Origin: Sphingomonas sp. AR_OL41
Lineage (GTDB): Bacteria > Pseudomonadota > Alphaproteobacteria > Sphingomonadales > Sphingomonadaceae
Reading direction: 5' to 3'
Assembly (NCBI RefSeq): GCF_029911635.1
Contig: NZ_JARYTI010000021.1
Coordinates: 20,770 to 84,769 of the forward strand
Length of the DNA stretch: 64,000 bases
The notes under the pieces are model-generated. The model saw only the letters and a list, made by a program, of their open reading frames with translations, was not told the DNA's origin and searched no databases. This document shows, piece after piece, positions 9,511-18,345 of this stretch (position 1 is its first letter; each line of letters begins with the position of its first letter). The position numbers and the translations under genes are program-made.

Positions 9511-11004
9511 ATGAACGAACGGCCGCGCCAGTCCTTTGCCGGATTGTGGAATATCTCGTTCGGATTCTTCGGAATCCAGGTCGGCTTCGCGTTGCAGAAC
9601 GCCAATATGAGCCGCATCTTCCAGACGCTCGGCAGCAGTCTCGACGACCTGCCCGCCTTGTGGGTGGCGGCACCGTTGACCGGGTTGCTGGTGCAGCCGA
9701 TCATCGGCCATCTGTCGGATCGCACATGGTTGGGCAGACTCGGGCGGCGGCGACCCTATTTCCTGACCGGTGCGATCCTCGCCACGCTTGCGCTGCTCGT
9801 CATGCCGCTGGCGCCGCAATTGCTGTTCGCGGCGGTGATGCTGTGGCTGCTCGATGCCTCGCTCAACATCTCGATGGAGCCGTTCCGCGCGTTCGTCGGC
9901 GACATGCTGCGCAAGGACCAGCACAGCGTCGGCTATGCCGTGCAGACCGCCTTTATCGGCGCCGGCGCGGTGGTCGGGTCGATCTTTCCCAAGCTGCTCG
10001 ATCACTGGGGCGTGGCCAACACCGCGCCGCCCGGCGTGGTGCCCGACACGGTGCGTTACGCCTTCTGGTTCGGCGGGGCGGCGTTGTTGCTGTCGGTGCT
10101 GTGGACGGTGTTGACGACGCGCGAATATTCGCCCGCGCAGATGGCCGACTTCGACGGCGTCGACAATGACGGCGACCATGACGAGCCGCTGCGCCTGCTC
10201 GCCGAACGCGACCTGACGAGCAGCCTCGCCTGGATCATCGTCGGCGGACTCGTGCTGCTTGCGGTCGAGGCGCTGGGCCTAAAGCAGGAGGTCTATCTGC
10301 TCGGCGCGCTGATGATCGGCTATGGCGGCGCGAGCATCGTCGCGATCAGGGCGGCGCGGCGCGGCGGCACGTCATCGATCCTCGGGCATATCGTCGGCGA
10401 TTTCTCCGGGATGCCGACGCTGATGAAGCGGCTTGCGCTGGTGCAGTTCTTCAGCTGGTCGGCGCTGTTCATCATGTGGATCAACACCACCCCGGTGGTC
10501 GCGCAATATGCCTATGGCACGACCGACGCAGCGAGCGCGACCTATCAGGCGGCGGCGAACCATGTCGACGAGCTGTTCGCGATCTACAATGGCGTCGCCG
10601 CGATCGCCGCGCTGACGCTGTTGCCGTGGCTGTCGGCGCGGATCGGCAAGAGCCGGACGCATATCGTCGGGCTGCTGTGCGGCGCCGCTGGCTTTGCCAG
10701 TTTCTTCATGATCCGCGACCCCGCGCTGCTGCGCTTCAGCGAGATCGGCATCGGCATCGCCTGGGCATCGATCCTCGCCATGCCCTATGCCATCCTCGCT
10801 TCCAGCCTGCCGCAGCGCAAGCTTGGTATCTATATGGGACTGTTCAACGTTTTCGTCGTCGTGCCGCAGTTGCTGGTGGCGACGGTGATGGGGTCGATCA
10901 TGAAGGCATGGTTCCCCAATGAGCCGATCTGGACAATGGCGTTCGCCGCAGCGGTGATGGCGCTGGCGGCACTGGCGATGACGCGGGTGAAGGCGGTCGA
11001 CTGA
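9511..11004 (+). CDS. MFS transporter of the sucrose/maltose (SLC45-like) type
   Basis: This 498-residue polytopic inner-membrane protein is of the major facilitator superfamily. The loop 2-3 signature is visible as GHLSDRTWLGRLGRRRPYF, the form typical of glycoside-cation symporters, with about 12 hydrophobic segments and a central soluble loop near residues 205-235. The ATG at 9511 follows GAGGGG; an upstream in-frame ATG at 9451 would add a charged, unsupported extension. It should move maltose or maltodextrins from periplasm to cytoplasm, taking the place of an ABC importer, after entry by the TonB receptor. The family is clear; the substrate is inferred from the cluster. Confidence 0.9.
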   Translation: MNERPRQSFAGLWNISFGFFGIQVGFALQNANMSRIFQTLGSSLDDLPALWVAAPLTGLLVQPIIGHLSDRTWLGRLGRRRPYFLTGAILATLALLVMPLAPQLLFAAVMLWLLDASLNISMEPFRAFVGDMLRKDQHSVGYAVQTAFIGAGAVVGSIFPKLLDHWGVANTAPPGVVPDTVRYAFWFGGAALLLSVLWTVLTTREYSPAQMADFDGVDNDGDHDEPLRLLAERDLTSSLAWIIVGGLVLLAVEALGLKQEVYLLGALMIGYGGASIVAIRAARRGGTSSILGHIVGDFSGMPTLMKRLALVQFFSWSALFIMWINTTPVVAQYAYGTTDAASATYQAAANHVDELFAIYNGVAAIAALTLLPWLSARIGKSRTHIVGLLCGAAGFASFFMIRDPALLRFSEIGIGIAWASILAMPYAILASSLPQRKLGIYMGLFNVFVVVPQLLVATVMGSIMKAWFPNEPIWTMAFAAAVMALAALAMTRVKAVD

Positions 11005-11147
11005 ACGGCGCGCGGGGCGATTCGCGCTGGCGTCACGCCTCGATCGTCTCCCCATCTTTCCTCCGCGGAACCGCTGGACGCGCAGGGACTCGACTGACGA
11101 TCTGTGCCGTGTATCTGCGCAGCGATTGGGTTGGGGGGAGCAAGCAA

Positions 11148-12695
11148 ATGACCACGGTGCGCGAGGCCGCCTTCGCCGTTTTCCGCCATTTCGGCGTCGA
11201 CGCGCTGTTCGGCAATCCGGGGTCGACCGAATTGCCGATGTTGCGCGGCCTGCCCGACGACATGCCCTATCTGCTCGGGCTGAACGAGGCGATCGTGCTC
11301 GGCATGGCGGATGGCTATGCCCAGGCGACGCGCCGCCCCGCGCTCGTCAACCTGCATTCCTCGGCCGGCACAGGCCATGCGCTGGGCAATCTGTTCACCG
11401 CCTATCGCAACGGCACGCCGCTGGTGGTCACCGCCGGGCAACAGGCGCGCTCGATCCTGCCGTTCGACCCTTTTCTCGGTGCCGAGCGCGCGACCGAATT
11501 TCCGCGCCCGTTCGTCAAATGGGCGATCGAGCCGGCGCGCGCCGAAGACGTGCCCGCGGCGCTGGCGCGCGCCTTCCACATCGCGCTGACCCCGCCGATG
11601 GGGCCGTGCTTCGTGTCGATCCCGGTCGATGACTGGGACCGCGAATGCGCCATGCCGGTGTTGCCCGAACTGGCGCTGACGACGCTGCCCGACCCCGCCG
11701 CCATCGCCCGGCTCGCCGCGCTGCTCGACCGGGCTGAGCGGCCCGCGCTGATCCTCGGCACCGGCGTTGCGCGGTGCGGCGGCTGGGACGCGGTGACGTC
11801 GCTGGTCGAGGCGTGCGGTGCCGATGTCTGGGCCGCGCCCTTCGCTGCGCGCGAGACGATCGCCGAGGACCATCCGCGCTTCACCGGCTTTCTTCCCGCC
11901 TTTCGCGAGGAGATCGTGCGGCTGCTCGCGCCCTATGACGTGATCCTCGTCGCGGGCGCGCCGGCCTTTACCTACCATGCCGAAGGCGTGGGGCCGCACT
12001 GGCCCGACCATGCCGCACTGGCCGTGCTGAGCGAGGACCCGCAACATCTCGCCGCGCTACCCGGAGGCGTTGGCGTGCTGGGCGACGTCGCGGCCGGGCT
12101 CGCCGCGCTGGCGACGCAGGTGCGTGGCCGCGCTCCCTCGGCACCGGCCTCGCGCGCCGCCACCCCGCTGCCGACGATGGACGCACGCCATGTCCTGTCG
12201 CGCGTCGCCGCGCTGCGCCCCGCCCAGGCCGTCGTGGTCGAGGAGGCACCGACCGCTCGCGGACCGATGCACGATCACCTGCCGATCACCAGCGAGCGCG
12301 GCTTCTTCACCTGCGCCAGCGGCGGCCTCGGTTACGGCCTTCCGGCGGCGATCGGCGTGGCGCGCGGGTCGCCCGGCCGCAAGGTCATCGCGCTGCTCGG
12401 CGATGGCGCCGCCATGTATGCGATCCAGGGCCTGTGGAGCGCGGCGGAGCAGCAGGCCAATGTGAGCTTCGTCATCCTCAACAACCAGCGCTACGCCGCG
12501 CTCGAACATTTCGCGAAGATCTTCGGCATGAACGGGGTGCCGGGCACCACGCTGACGGGCATCGACTTTGTCGGCATGGCCACGGCGATGGGCATTGCCG
12601 CGCGGCGCGTCGAGGATCACGCGCTGCTCGACGACGCGCTGCGCTGGTCCTTTGCCGCATCGGGGCCGACCTTGCTCGATCTCGCCATCGCGTGA
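11148..12695 (+). CDS. ThDP-dependent decarboxylase, benzoylformate decarboxylase-like
   Basis: This 515-residue thiamine-diphosphate enzyme most resembles benzoylformate decarboxylase (MdlC), which turns benzoylformate into benzaldehyde and CO2. Counting from the ATG at 11148 (preceded by GGGGGGAG), S26 in GNPGSTELP, E47 in LNEAIV and H70 in LVNLHSSAG fall exactly at the catalytic positions known for the Pseudomonas enzyme. A FTYH segment matches the second catalytic histidine. The ThDP motif begins GDGAAMYAIQGLWSA and ends NN. The gene precedes an Fe-S/molybdopterin oxidoreductase that could oxidise an aldehyde product. Other 2-oxoacid decarboxylase or acetolactate-synthase-like activities cannot be excluded. 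Confidence 0.85.
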   Translation: MTTVREAAFAVFRHFGVDALFGNPGSTELPMLRGLPDDMPYLLGLNEAIVLGMADGYAQATRRPALVNLHSSAGTGHALGNLFTAYRNGTPLVVTAGQQARSILPFDPFLGAERATEFPRPFVKWAIEPARAEDVPAALARAFHIALTPPMGPCFVSIPVDDWDRECAMPVLPELALTTLPDPAAIARLAALLDRAERPALILGTGVARCGGWDAVTSLVEACGADVWAAPFAARETIAEDHPRFTGFLPAFREEIVRLLAPYDVILVAGAPAFTYHAEGVGPHWPDHAALAVLSEDPQHLAALPGGVGVLGDVAAGLAALATQVRGRAPSAPASRAATPLPTMDARHVLSRVAALRPAQAVVVEEAPTARGPMHDHLPITSERGFFTCASGGLGYGLPAAIGVARGSPGRKVIALLGDGAAMYAIQGLWSAAEQQANVSFVILNNQRYAALEHFAKIFGMNGVPGTTLTGIDFVGMATAMGIAARRVEDHALLDDALRWSFAASGPTLLDLAIA

Positions 12696-12732
12696 CGGCG
12701 AGATACTGCCGACCCCATCGCCAAGCGCATCA

Positions 12733-12753
12733 TAGGTTGCTATACGCAACCTA
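12733..12753. promoter_or_regulatory. Perfect inverted repeat before the oxidoreductase operon
   Basis: TAGGTTGC, a TATAC spacer and GCAACCTA form a perfect 8-bp inverted repeat ending 24 bp before the iorA-like start codon. Its position fits an operator for a dimeric repressor such as a TetR- or MarR-type protein. No matching regulator gene is adjacent. Confidence 0.5.
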
Positions 12754-12777
12754 ACACAGCTCATCAGGGGGAGCAGG

Positions 12778-13233
12778 ATGCCGATCGAAGCGACCATCAA
12801 CGGCAAGCCGGTGTCGATCACCGCCGAGCCGGACACGCCGCTCTTGTGGGTGATCCGCGAAGAGCTGGGCATGACCGGGACCAAGTTCGGCTGCGGCATC
12901 GCGGCGTGCGGGGCATGCAGCGTGCACATCGATGGCGCCGTGACACGCTCGTGCAGCGTGCCGGTCAGCGACATCGCCGGCAAGGCGATCACCACGATTG
13001 AAGGTCTCGCGCCGCACGGCACGCTCCACGCGCTGCAGGCGGCATGGATCGCGCACCAGGTGCCACAATGCGGCTATTGCCAGTCGGGCCAGTTGATGGC
13101 CGCCGCCGCCCTGCTCGCCGCCTCGCCCAAGCCGACCGATGAGCAGATCGACGCTGCGATGACCAATATCTGTCGTTGCGGGACCTATCCGCGGATCCGC
13201 GCGGCGATCCACGCCGCCGCCGGCCAGGCTTGA
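12778..13233 (+). CDS. (2Fe-2S) subunit of a molybdenum hydroxylase (IorA/aldehyde dehydrogenase type)
   Basis: This 151-residue small subunit carries two [2Fe-2S] clusters that pass electrons from the molybdenum site. The N-terminal plant-type ferredoxin cluster is formed by the cysteines in [14 protein letters not shown] and the later RSC. The second, helical cluster is formed by QCGYCQSGQ and [11 protein letters not shown]. The layout matches isoquinoline 1-oxidoreductase alpha subunit and related aldehyde dehydrogenases. The start is preceded by GGGGGAGCAGG. The large subunit follows 11 bp downstream. A cytochrome c electron acceptor, often encoded with such enzymes, is not seen nearby. 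Confidence 0.92.
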   Translation: MPIEATINGKPVSITAEPDTPLLWVIREELGMTGTKFGCGIAACGACSVHIDGAVTRSCSVPVSDIAGKAITTIEGLAPHGTLHALQAAWIAHQVPQCGYCQSGQLMAAAALLAASPKPTDEQIDAAMTNICRCGTYPRIRAAIHAAAGQA

Positions 13234-13244
13234 GGAGCAGGACG

Positions 13245-15443
13245 ATGGGCATCAAGCGCAGGGCGTTCCTGATCGGCGGCGCGGCAATCGTCGGCGGCGG
13301 GGTTTTCGCGATCGGCTGGGCCGACCATGCCGCCAACCGCAGCGCGGCGGCGCTGACCGAGGGCAAAGGCGGGCATAATTTCGCGACCTGGCTGCGTATC
13401 GGCGAGGACGACCGCATCACCTTATTCTCCCCGCATGCCGATATCGGCCAGGGCTCGAACACCGGCCTTGCGCAGATGCTCGCCGACGAACTCGATGCCG
13501 ACTGGTCGCATATCGAGGTCGTGTCAGCCCCGGCCGAATCCGCCTTTGCCAATGTCCCGCTCGGGCGCGGCTTCCTCGCCGACATGACCGGCTATCCAGG
13601 CCTCGTCTCCGCACTGCCGCAGTCGCTGCTGTCGCTCGTCGCGCGCTCGATGAACCTGCAGATCACCGGCGGCTCGTCGGCGCTGCGCTTCACCGGGCAA
13701 AAGGGCATGCGCGTCGTCGGTGCTGCCACGCGGCTCGCGCTGGTCGAGACCGCGGCGAAGCGGCTCGGCGTCCCCGCGACCGAGCTGACCACCGCCGACA
13801 GCAAGGTGATCCACGCCGCGACCCGCCGCACGCTGCGCTATGGCGAGCTCGCCGCCGAGGCCGCCGGGCGTTCGCTCGACAGCGCGCCGAAACTGAAGGA
13901 CGCCAAATCCTTCCGCTATATCGGCCAGTCGGTGCCGCGGCTCGACATTCCCGCCAAGGTCGACGGATCGGCGCATTACGGCATGGACGTCGCCATCCCC
14001 GGCATGCGCGTCGCCACGGTGATGGCGGCGCCGGTGCGGGGCGGCACCTTGCTGTCGGTCGATCCTGCCCCGGCCATGGGGGTGACGGGCGTCGAAAAAG
14101 TCATCAAGCTCGACAATGCCGTTGTCGTCGTCGCCAAAGGCTATTGGCAGGCGCTCAAGGGGCTGCGCGCGCTGTCGCCCAAATTCAGCGATGGTGGCCA
14201 TGGCGGCCTGTCGACCGCCAGCATCTTCGCCGATCAGGACAAGCTCCGCCAGGCCAACAAGCCCGACGGCACCGCCGGCAGCGGCGATGTGGATGCCGCC
14301 TTCAAGGCGACGGGCGCGAAGATCGTCACGGCCGATTATCGCCTGCCCTTCCTCCACCATGCGATGATGGAACCCTTCGCGCTCACCGCGCAGCACAAGG
14401 ACGGGAAGCTCGAATTGTGGGGCGGTATGCAGGACCCACTCGCCACCAAGATGGCGGCGGCCAAGGCGGCGGGCCTTTCGCCCGACAATGTGACCTTCCA
14501 CCCGATGCTGATCGGCGGCAGCTTCGGCCGGCGCCTGCCGATGTACATTGAGATCGTCGACCAGGTGGCGAAGGTCGCGATGCAGCTGCCCTATCCGGTC
14601 AAGCTGATCTGGGCGCGCGAGGAAGAAGTGACGCAGGGCGCCTATCGCCCGCAAAGCTCGGCGCTGCTCAAGGCGGCGCTCGGCAGCGACGGCAAGATCG
14701 CGGCGTGGCAAAACGACTATGCCCAGCCCGAGGATGCTTCGAAAGAAGTGCCCTTCTTCTACGATCTGCCGGCGGTGGCGCGCCGCCATTTCAAGCAGGT
14801 GTCGAACCAGACGGTCGGCGCATGGCGGTCGGTCAATGCGACGCAGCACGGCTTTTACACCGAGAGCTTCATCGACGAGCTGGCCCATGCCGCCGGCGTC
14901 GATCCGTTCGAATTCCGCCGCCGCCATCTGAAAGCCGGATCGCGGCACCGCGCGGTGCTCGAACAAGCGGCGAAGCTCGGCGGCTGGGGCACGCCGCTCC
15001 CCGCCGGCACCGGACGCGGGATCGCCATCGTCGAATCGTTCAACACCATCGCGGCGCACGTCACCGAAGCGACCCTCAAGGCGGACGGCACGCCCAAGGT
15101 GCTCAAGGTCACCGCGGTGGTCGATTGCGGCAGCGTGGTGAACCCGCGCAACGCCGAGGCGCAGGTGATGGGCGGCATCGTGATGGGGCTGTCGACCGCG
15201 ATCGGCGAGGCGATCACGCTCGACAAGGGCGCGGTGATGCAGAGCAATTTCAGCGATTACGAGGTGCTCAAACTCGCGGATGCCCCGGTGATCGCGGTGC
15301 ATTTCCTCGCCAGCGGTGCCGAGATGGGCGGGCTGGGCGAACCGGGTCTGCCGCCCGCCGCGCCGGCGCTCGCCAATGCGCTGTTCGCGGCAACCGGCAA
15401 GCGCGTCCGCCAGCTGCCGATCCGCGACCAGGCCAAGGCCTGA
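13245..15443 (+). CDS. Molybdopterin-binding large subunit (IorB-like), Tat-exported
   Basis: This 732-residue large subunit binds the molybdopterin cofactor and forms the substrate site. The N-terminus is a twin-arginine signal (MGIKRRAFLIGGAAIVGGG), so the folded dimer is probably exported with its small partner. The motif GGLGEPGLPPAAPALANAL near the C-terminus holds the catalytic glutamate of the xanthine oxidase family. GAGGAG lies eight bases before the ATG. IorB-type proteins include isoquinoline oxidoreductases and periplasmic aldehyde dehydrogenases. With a benzoylformate-decarboxylase-like gene next door, an aldehyde such as benzaldehyde is a reasonable substrate, but this is inference. 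Confidence 0.9.
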   Translation: MGIKRRAFLIGGAAIVGGGVFAIGWADHAANRSAAALTEGKGGHNFATWLRIGEDDRITLFSPHADIGQGSNTGLAQMLADELDADWSHIEVVSAPAESAFANVPLGRGFLADMTGYPGLVSALPQSLLSLVARSMNLQITGGSSALRFTGQKGMRVVGAATRLALVETAAKRLGVPATELTTADSKVIHAATRRTLRYGELAAEAAGRSLDSAPKLKDAKSFRYIGQSVPRLDIPAKVDGSAHYGMDVAIPGMRVATVMAAPVRGGTLLSVDPAPAMGVTGVEKVIKLDNAVVVVAKGYWQALKGLRALSPKFSDGGHGGLSTASIFADQDKLRQANKPDGTAGSGDVDAAFKATGAKIVTADYRLPFLHHAMMEPFALTAQHKDGKLELWGGMQDPLATKMAAAKAAGLSPDNVTFHPMLIGGSFGRRLPMYIEIVDQVAKVAMQLPYPVKLIWAREEEVTQGAYRPQSSALLKAALGSDGKIAAWQNDYAQPEDASKEVPFFYDLPAVARRHFKQVSNQTVGAWRSVNATQHGFYTESFIDELAHAAGVDPFEFRRRHLKAGSRHRAVLEQAAKLGGWGTPLPAGTGRGIAIVESFNTIAAHVTEATLKADGTPKVLKVTAVVDCGSVVNPRNAEAQVMGGIVMGLSTAIGEAITLDKGAVMQSNFSDYEVLKLADAPVIAVHFLASGAEMGGLGEPGLPPAAPALANALFAATGKRVRQLPIRDQAKA

Positions 15444-15459
15444 CGCGCCGACGCGGCGA

Positions 15460-16995
15460 TCAGCGGCGGCTGACCACGCGATAGATGGCATCGTCGCCAT
15501 CGGACCAGACGATGACGAGGTCCGGCGCCCGGGCGCGGCCGGGCGGGAAGCCGATCGTCCAGACATAGCCGAACGCGCCGCGATCGAAGCGGGCGATCGC
15601 GGTATCGAAATCGGTGCCGTCCTTGACGCTCGCCGGATAGACCAGCTGCGACGGGTCACGGTCATAGGGCGCCGCAGCGGGATGCAGCGGCACGACCAGT
15701 TGTTGCCCGGCCAGCGCCCATTGCTCGTTGGTGAACACCCGGCGACGCGCCGTGGCGAGGCCGGCGATATGGCCGAGCCGCGGATTGTGCCAATTGTCGG
15801 CAGCGGGTTCGTTGACCAGCACCAGCACGGCAGCCCCCTGCGGCAGCGTGTCGATGCCGGCCAGCGCCGCAGCTTGCCCCTGCGCGAACAGCAGGAACGC
15901 GATGGTCGAGGTGGCGAGGCGAAGGATGAAGAACGACGCCCCGATCGCCGCGAGATGGCCTGCGAACCGCTCCTGCCCCGGCGCGACGCGGATCGCGAGC
16001 AGGCAGAGCATTAGCGTCGCCGGCAGGACGCGCATGTCGACATAAGACGCACCGGCATAAAAGGCTGGCAGCAACAGGAAGGCAGCGGCCCCAAACAGGG
16101 CCGGCAGCCCAAGCAACGGCGCGAATGACAAGCGCGGCGAGCGCCATGCGACGATGACGAGCAGGAACAAGCCGAGCGCCGACAGCACGTCGTAAAGCTG
16201 CCACCGCTCGCGCAGCAGCGAGGTCGCCCAGTAGAGCTTGAGCGAGAAGTCGAACCAGCGCCCGGTCGCGCCGACCGCCGCGCCGCCGCCACTGGCCATG
16301 ATGACCAGCACCGGCAGGACCATCGGCACGCACATCGCGGCCGCACCGACGGCAGCGCGCCACCAGCCTTGTCCGCGCTCGCGCCGCAGCGCCAGCTCGG
16401 CACCCGCCACGAACAAGCCGAGCAACGCCCAGCCGAAAGCATGGCACAGCCAGATCGCCCCGGCGATCGGCACGAACGCCACGAGCCGCACCCAAGCCGG
16501 CGATCGCCGCGCCAGCCGCAACCACAAGGCAAGCGCCGCGATGACCAGCGCGACCGCGAGCGAGAAGTTGACGAAGCCGAACTGAAACGGCGCGGCATAA
16601 GCGAGCGGCAAGGCGAAGAGGGTGGTAGGCGGGATCCTGCCATGCACCGCGCGCGACAACCACAGCATCGCGGCAACGCTGAGCATCGGGATCGCCAGCA
16701 CGATCAGCTTGGTCGCGGGCTCAAGCCCGACCAGCGGCGCGAGCAGCAACACCAGCCCATCGACCCCGAGATTGCCGATCAGTTTCCAGATGACGTGATA
16801 ATGCTGCGCCAGCGGCCCCTGCCCGGCTTCGGCCATGATCGTGAAACGCCCGATATGACCTGGCAGATCGGTCAGCGGCGGGATTGCCGGCCACAGCAGG
16901 GGCACCGCGGCGAGCGCCACCAACAGCAGCGCTACCGAGCGGCGCTGCCACCATCTCGGCCGAAGGCTGCCACCGGCGCGCGATTCCTCAAGCAT
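15460..16995 (-). CDS. Polytopic membrane protein, GT-C glycosyltransferase-like architecture
   Basis: This 511-residue protein has roughly ten to eleven hydrophobic segments from residue 23 to about 385, then a soluble C-terminal region of some 120 residues. The first loop after helix 1 contains LTDLPGHIGRF, an acidic loop like those in GT-C membrane glycosyltransferases, but I see no full family signature and do not assign an activity. It converges on the oxidoreductase operon with a 16-bp gap. The ATG at 16995 lacks a strong Shine-Dalgarno sequence, so the start is uncertain by a few residues. Confidence 0.75.
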   Translation of the reverse strand: MLEESRAGGSLRPRWWQRRSVALLLVALAAVPLLWPAIPPLTDLPGHIGRFTIMAEAGQGPLAQHYHVIWKLIGNLGVDGLVLLLAPLVGLEPATKLIVLAIPMLSVAAMLWLSRAVHGRIPPTTLFALPLAYAAPFQFGFVNFSLAVALVIAALALWLRLARRSPAWVRLVAFVPIAGAIWLCHAFGWALLGLFVAGAELALRRERGQGWWRAAVGAAAMCVPMVLPVLVIMASGGGAAVGATGRWFDFSLKLYWATSLLRERWQLYDVLSALGLFLLVIVAWRSPRLSFAPLLGLPALFGAAAFLLLPAFYAGASYVDMRVLPATLMLCLLAIRVAPGQERFAGHLAAIGASFFILRLATSTIAFLLFAQGQAAALAGIDTLPQGAAVLVLVNEPAADNWHNPRLGHIAGLATARRRVFTNEQWALAGQQLVVPLHPAAAPYDRDPSQLVYPASVKDGTDFDTAIARFDRGAFGYVWTIGFPPGRARAPDLVIVWSDGDDAIYRVVSRR

Positions 16996-17172
16996 CTGTC
17001 GTGGCTTGCACCGGCATCATTCCCCCGGGCCCGGCATCATCGCGCGATCGCAACCGGGGCACGATGCGCGACATGCCCGGCGACAACGACACTGGCAACC
17101 GTCGTGCGGCCCCGCGCGACGGTCGTCGCCCGCGGTTATCCGGCGACGATGACGTCCGGCAACGGCGGCGCC

Positions 17173-17832
17173 TCAATCCCGGTCGGGCGCGCCGAGCGGG
17201 AAGTAGGCGCGATAGGGGCGCGCCTCGTCCACCGCGCGCGCGACCGATGGGCGGGCGAGCAGCCGCGCGCGATACGCCCGGAGCGTGGCGAATTGCGGGT
17301 CGATCGGATGGACCCAGTCCGCGTAGAAGAGCGACGGCGCCGCCGCACAATCGGCCATGGTGAAGTCGCTGCCGATCGCCCATTCGCGACCGTCCAGTTC
17401 CTTGTCGAGCCAGGCATAGATCCGGTCGAGGCCGGCGCGCGCCTGGGCCATGCCATAAGGATCGCTGTTGCCGGGCGGGCGAAGCGCGTCGGCCACCGCG
17501 ACGGTCATCGCGTTCATCACGTAGTTGTCGAACACCCGGTCGAGCATCCGCACCTCGACCGCCGCGATGGGATCGGCGGGGATCAGCGCGACCGGCCCGG
17601 GATGAAAGGCAGCGAGATATTCGATGATACTGGTCGCCTCGAACACGCGCGTTTCACCATCGATCAGCAAGGGGAACTTGCCCATCGGCGAGGATGCGGC
17701 CAGCTCGGCGCCGTTTTCCGGGTGATCGCCATCGATCATCCGGAAGGTGAACGGCGTGGCATTCTCGTACAACGGGATCAGCGCCTTCCACGTATAGGAC
17801 GAGAAGGGATGACCGAACAGCTGCAGGCTCAC
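17173..17832 (-). CDS. Glutathione S-transferase family protein
   Basis: This 219-residue GST-fold protein has a thioredoxin-like N-terminal domain (LQLFGHPFSSYTWKALIPLY, with cis-Pro in MGKFPLLIDG and the glutathione-contacting FEATSIIEYL) and an all-helical C-terminal domain with FTMADCAAAP. It should conjugate glutathione to electrophiles. The start is GTG at 17832, overlapping the stop of the preceding VOC gene in a GTGA, so translation is coupled; an upstream extension in this frame is only a shadow of that gene. It is the last gene of a six-gene minus-strand operon beginning at 20655. Confidence 0.85.
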   Translation of the reverse strand: MSLQLFGHPFSSYTWKALIPLYENATPFTFRMIDGDHPENGAELAASSPMGKFPLLIDGETRVFEATSIIEYLAAFHPGPVALIPADPIAAVEVRMLDRVFDNYVMNAMTVAVADALRPPGNSDPYGMAQARAGLDRIYAWLDKELDGREWAIGSDFTMADCAAAPSLFYADWVHPIDPQFATLRAYRARLLARPSVARAVDEARPYRAYFPLGAPDRD

Positions 17833-18323
17833 GCGACGGGCTCCCCGGCAAAGGCGGCTTCGAGCGCCGCGATGTCGATCTTCTTCATCTGCATCATCGC
17901 CCCCATCGCGCGCTGGCTCGCCGCGGCGTCGCTGCTGGTCATCATCTCCATCAGCCGGCGCGGCGTGATCTGCCACGAAAGGCCGAACTTGTCCTTGCAC
18001 CAGCCGCACATCGATTCCGCGCCGCCCTCCGTGGTGATCGCATGCCACAGCCGGTCGGTCTCGGCCTGATCGTCGGTAAAAACCTGGAACGAGACCGCTT
18101 CGCTGAACTGGTACATCGGGCCGCCGTTGAGGCCGAGAAAATCCTGGCCGAGCACGGTGAACGTCACCGTGATGACGTCGCCGGCCTTGCCGCTGGGATA
18201 ATCGAGCGGCGAGCGGTTGATCGTCCCGACCTGCGAATCGGGGAAGGTCGCGGCATAGAAGCGCGCGGCTTCCTCGGCCCTGCCGTCGAACCACAGGCAG
18301 GTGGCGATGCGCTTGCTGGACAT
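17829..18323 (-). CDS. VOC family protein (PhnB / 3-demethylubiquinone methyltransferase-like)
   Basis: This 164-residue protein is of the vicinal-oxygen-chelate superfamily, PhnB-like branch. It shows the typical start (TCLWFDGRAEEAARFYAATF), the central VTFTVLGQDFLGLNGGP strand region, and SMCGWCKDKFGLSWQITP, which is characteristic of this branch. AGGAGAG precedes the ATG. Such proteins are often annotated as methyltransferases on weak grounds; metal-dependent isomerase, dioxygenase or binding functions are equally possible. It lies fifth in the six-gene operon and overlaps the downstream GST by four bases. Confidence 0.87.
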   Translation of the reverse strand: MSSKRIATCLWFDGRAEEAARFYAATFPDSQVGTINRSPLDYPSGKAGDVITVTFTVLGQDFLGLNGGPMYQFSEAVSFQVFTDDQAETDRLWHAITTEGGAESMCGWCKDKFGLSWQITPRRLMEMMTSSDAAASQRAMGAMMQMKKIDIAALEAAFAGEPVA

Positions 18324-18345
18324 GGTCTCTCTCCTGTTCTCGTTC

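Noticed and set aside
13524..15665. A 713-codon minus-strand frame over the IorB-like gene
   Set aside because: The plus-strand gene has a Tat signal and molybdopterin motifs; the antisense product has no recognisable domain.
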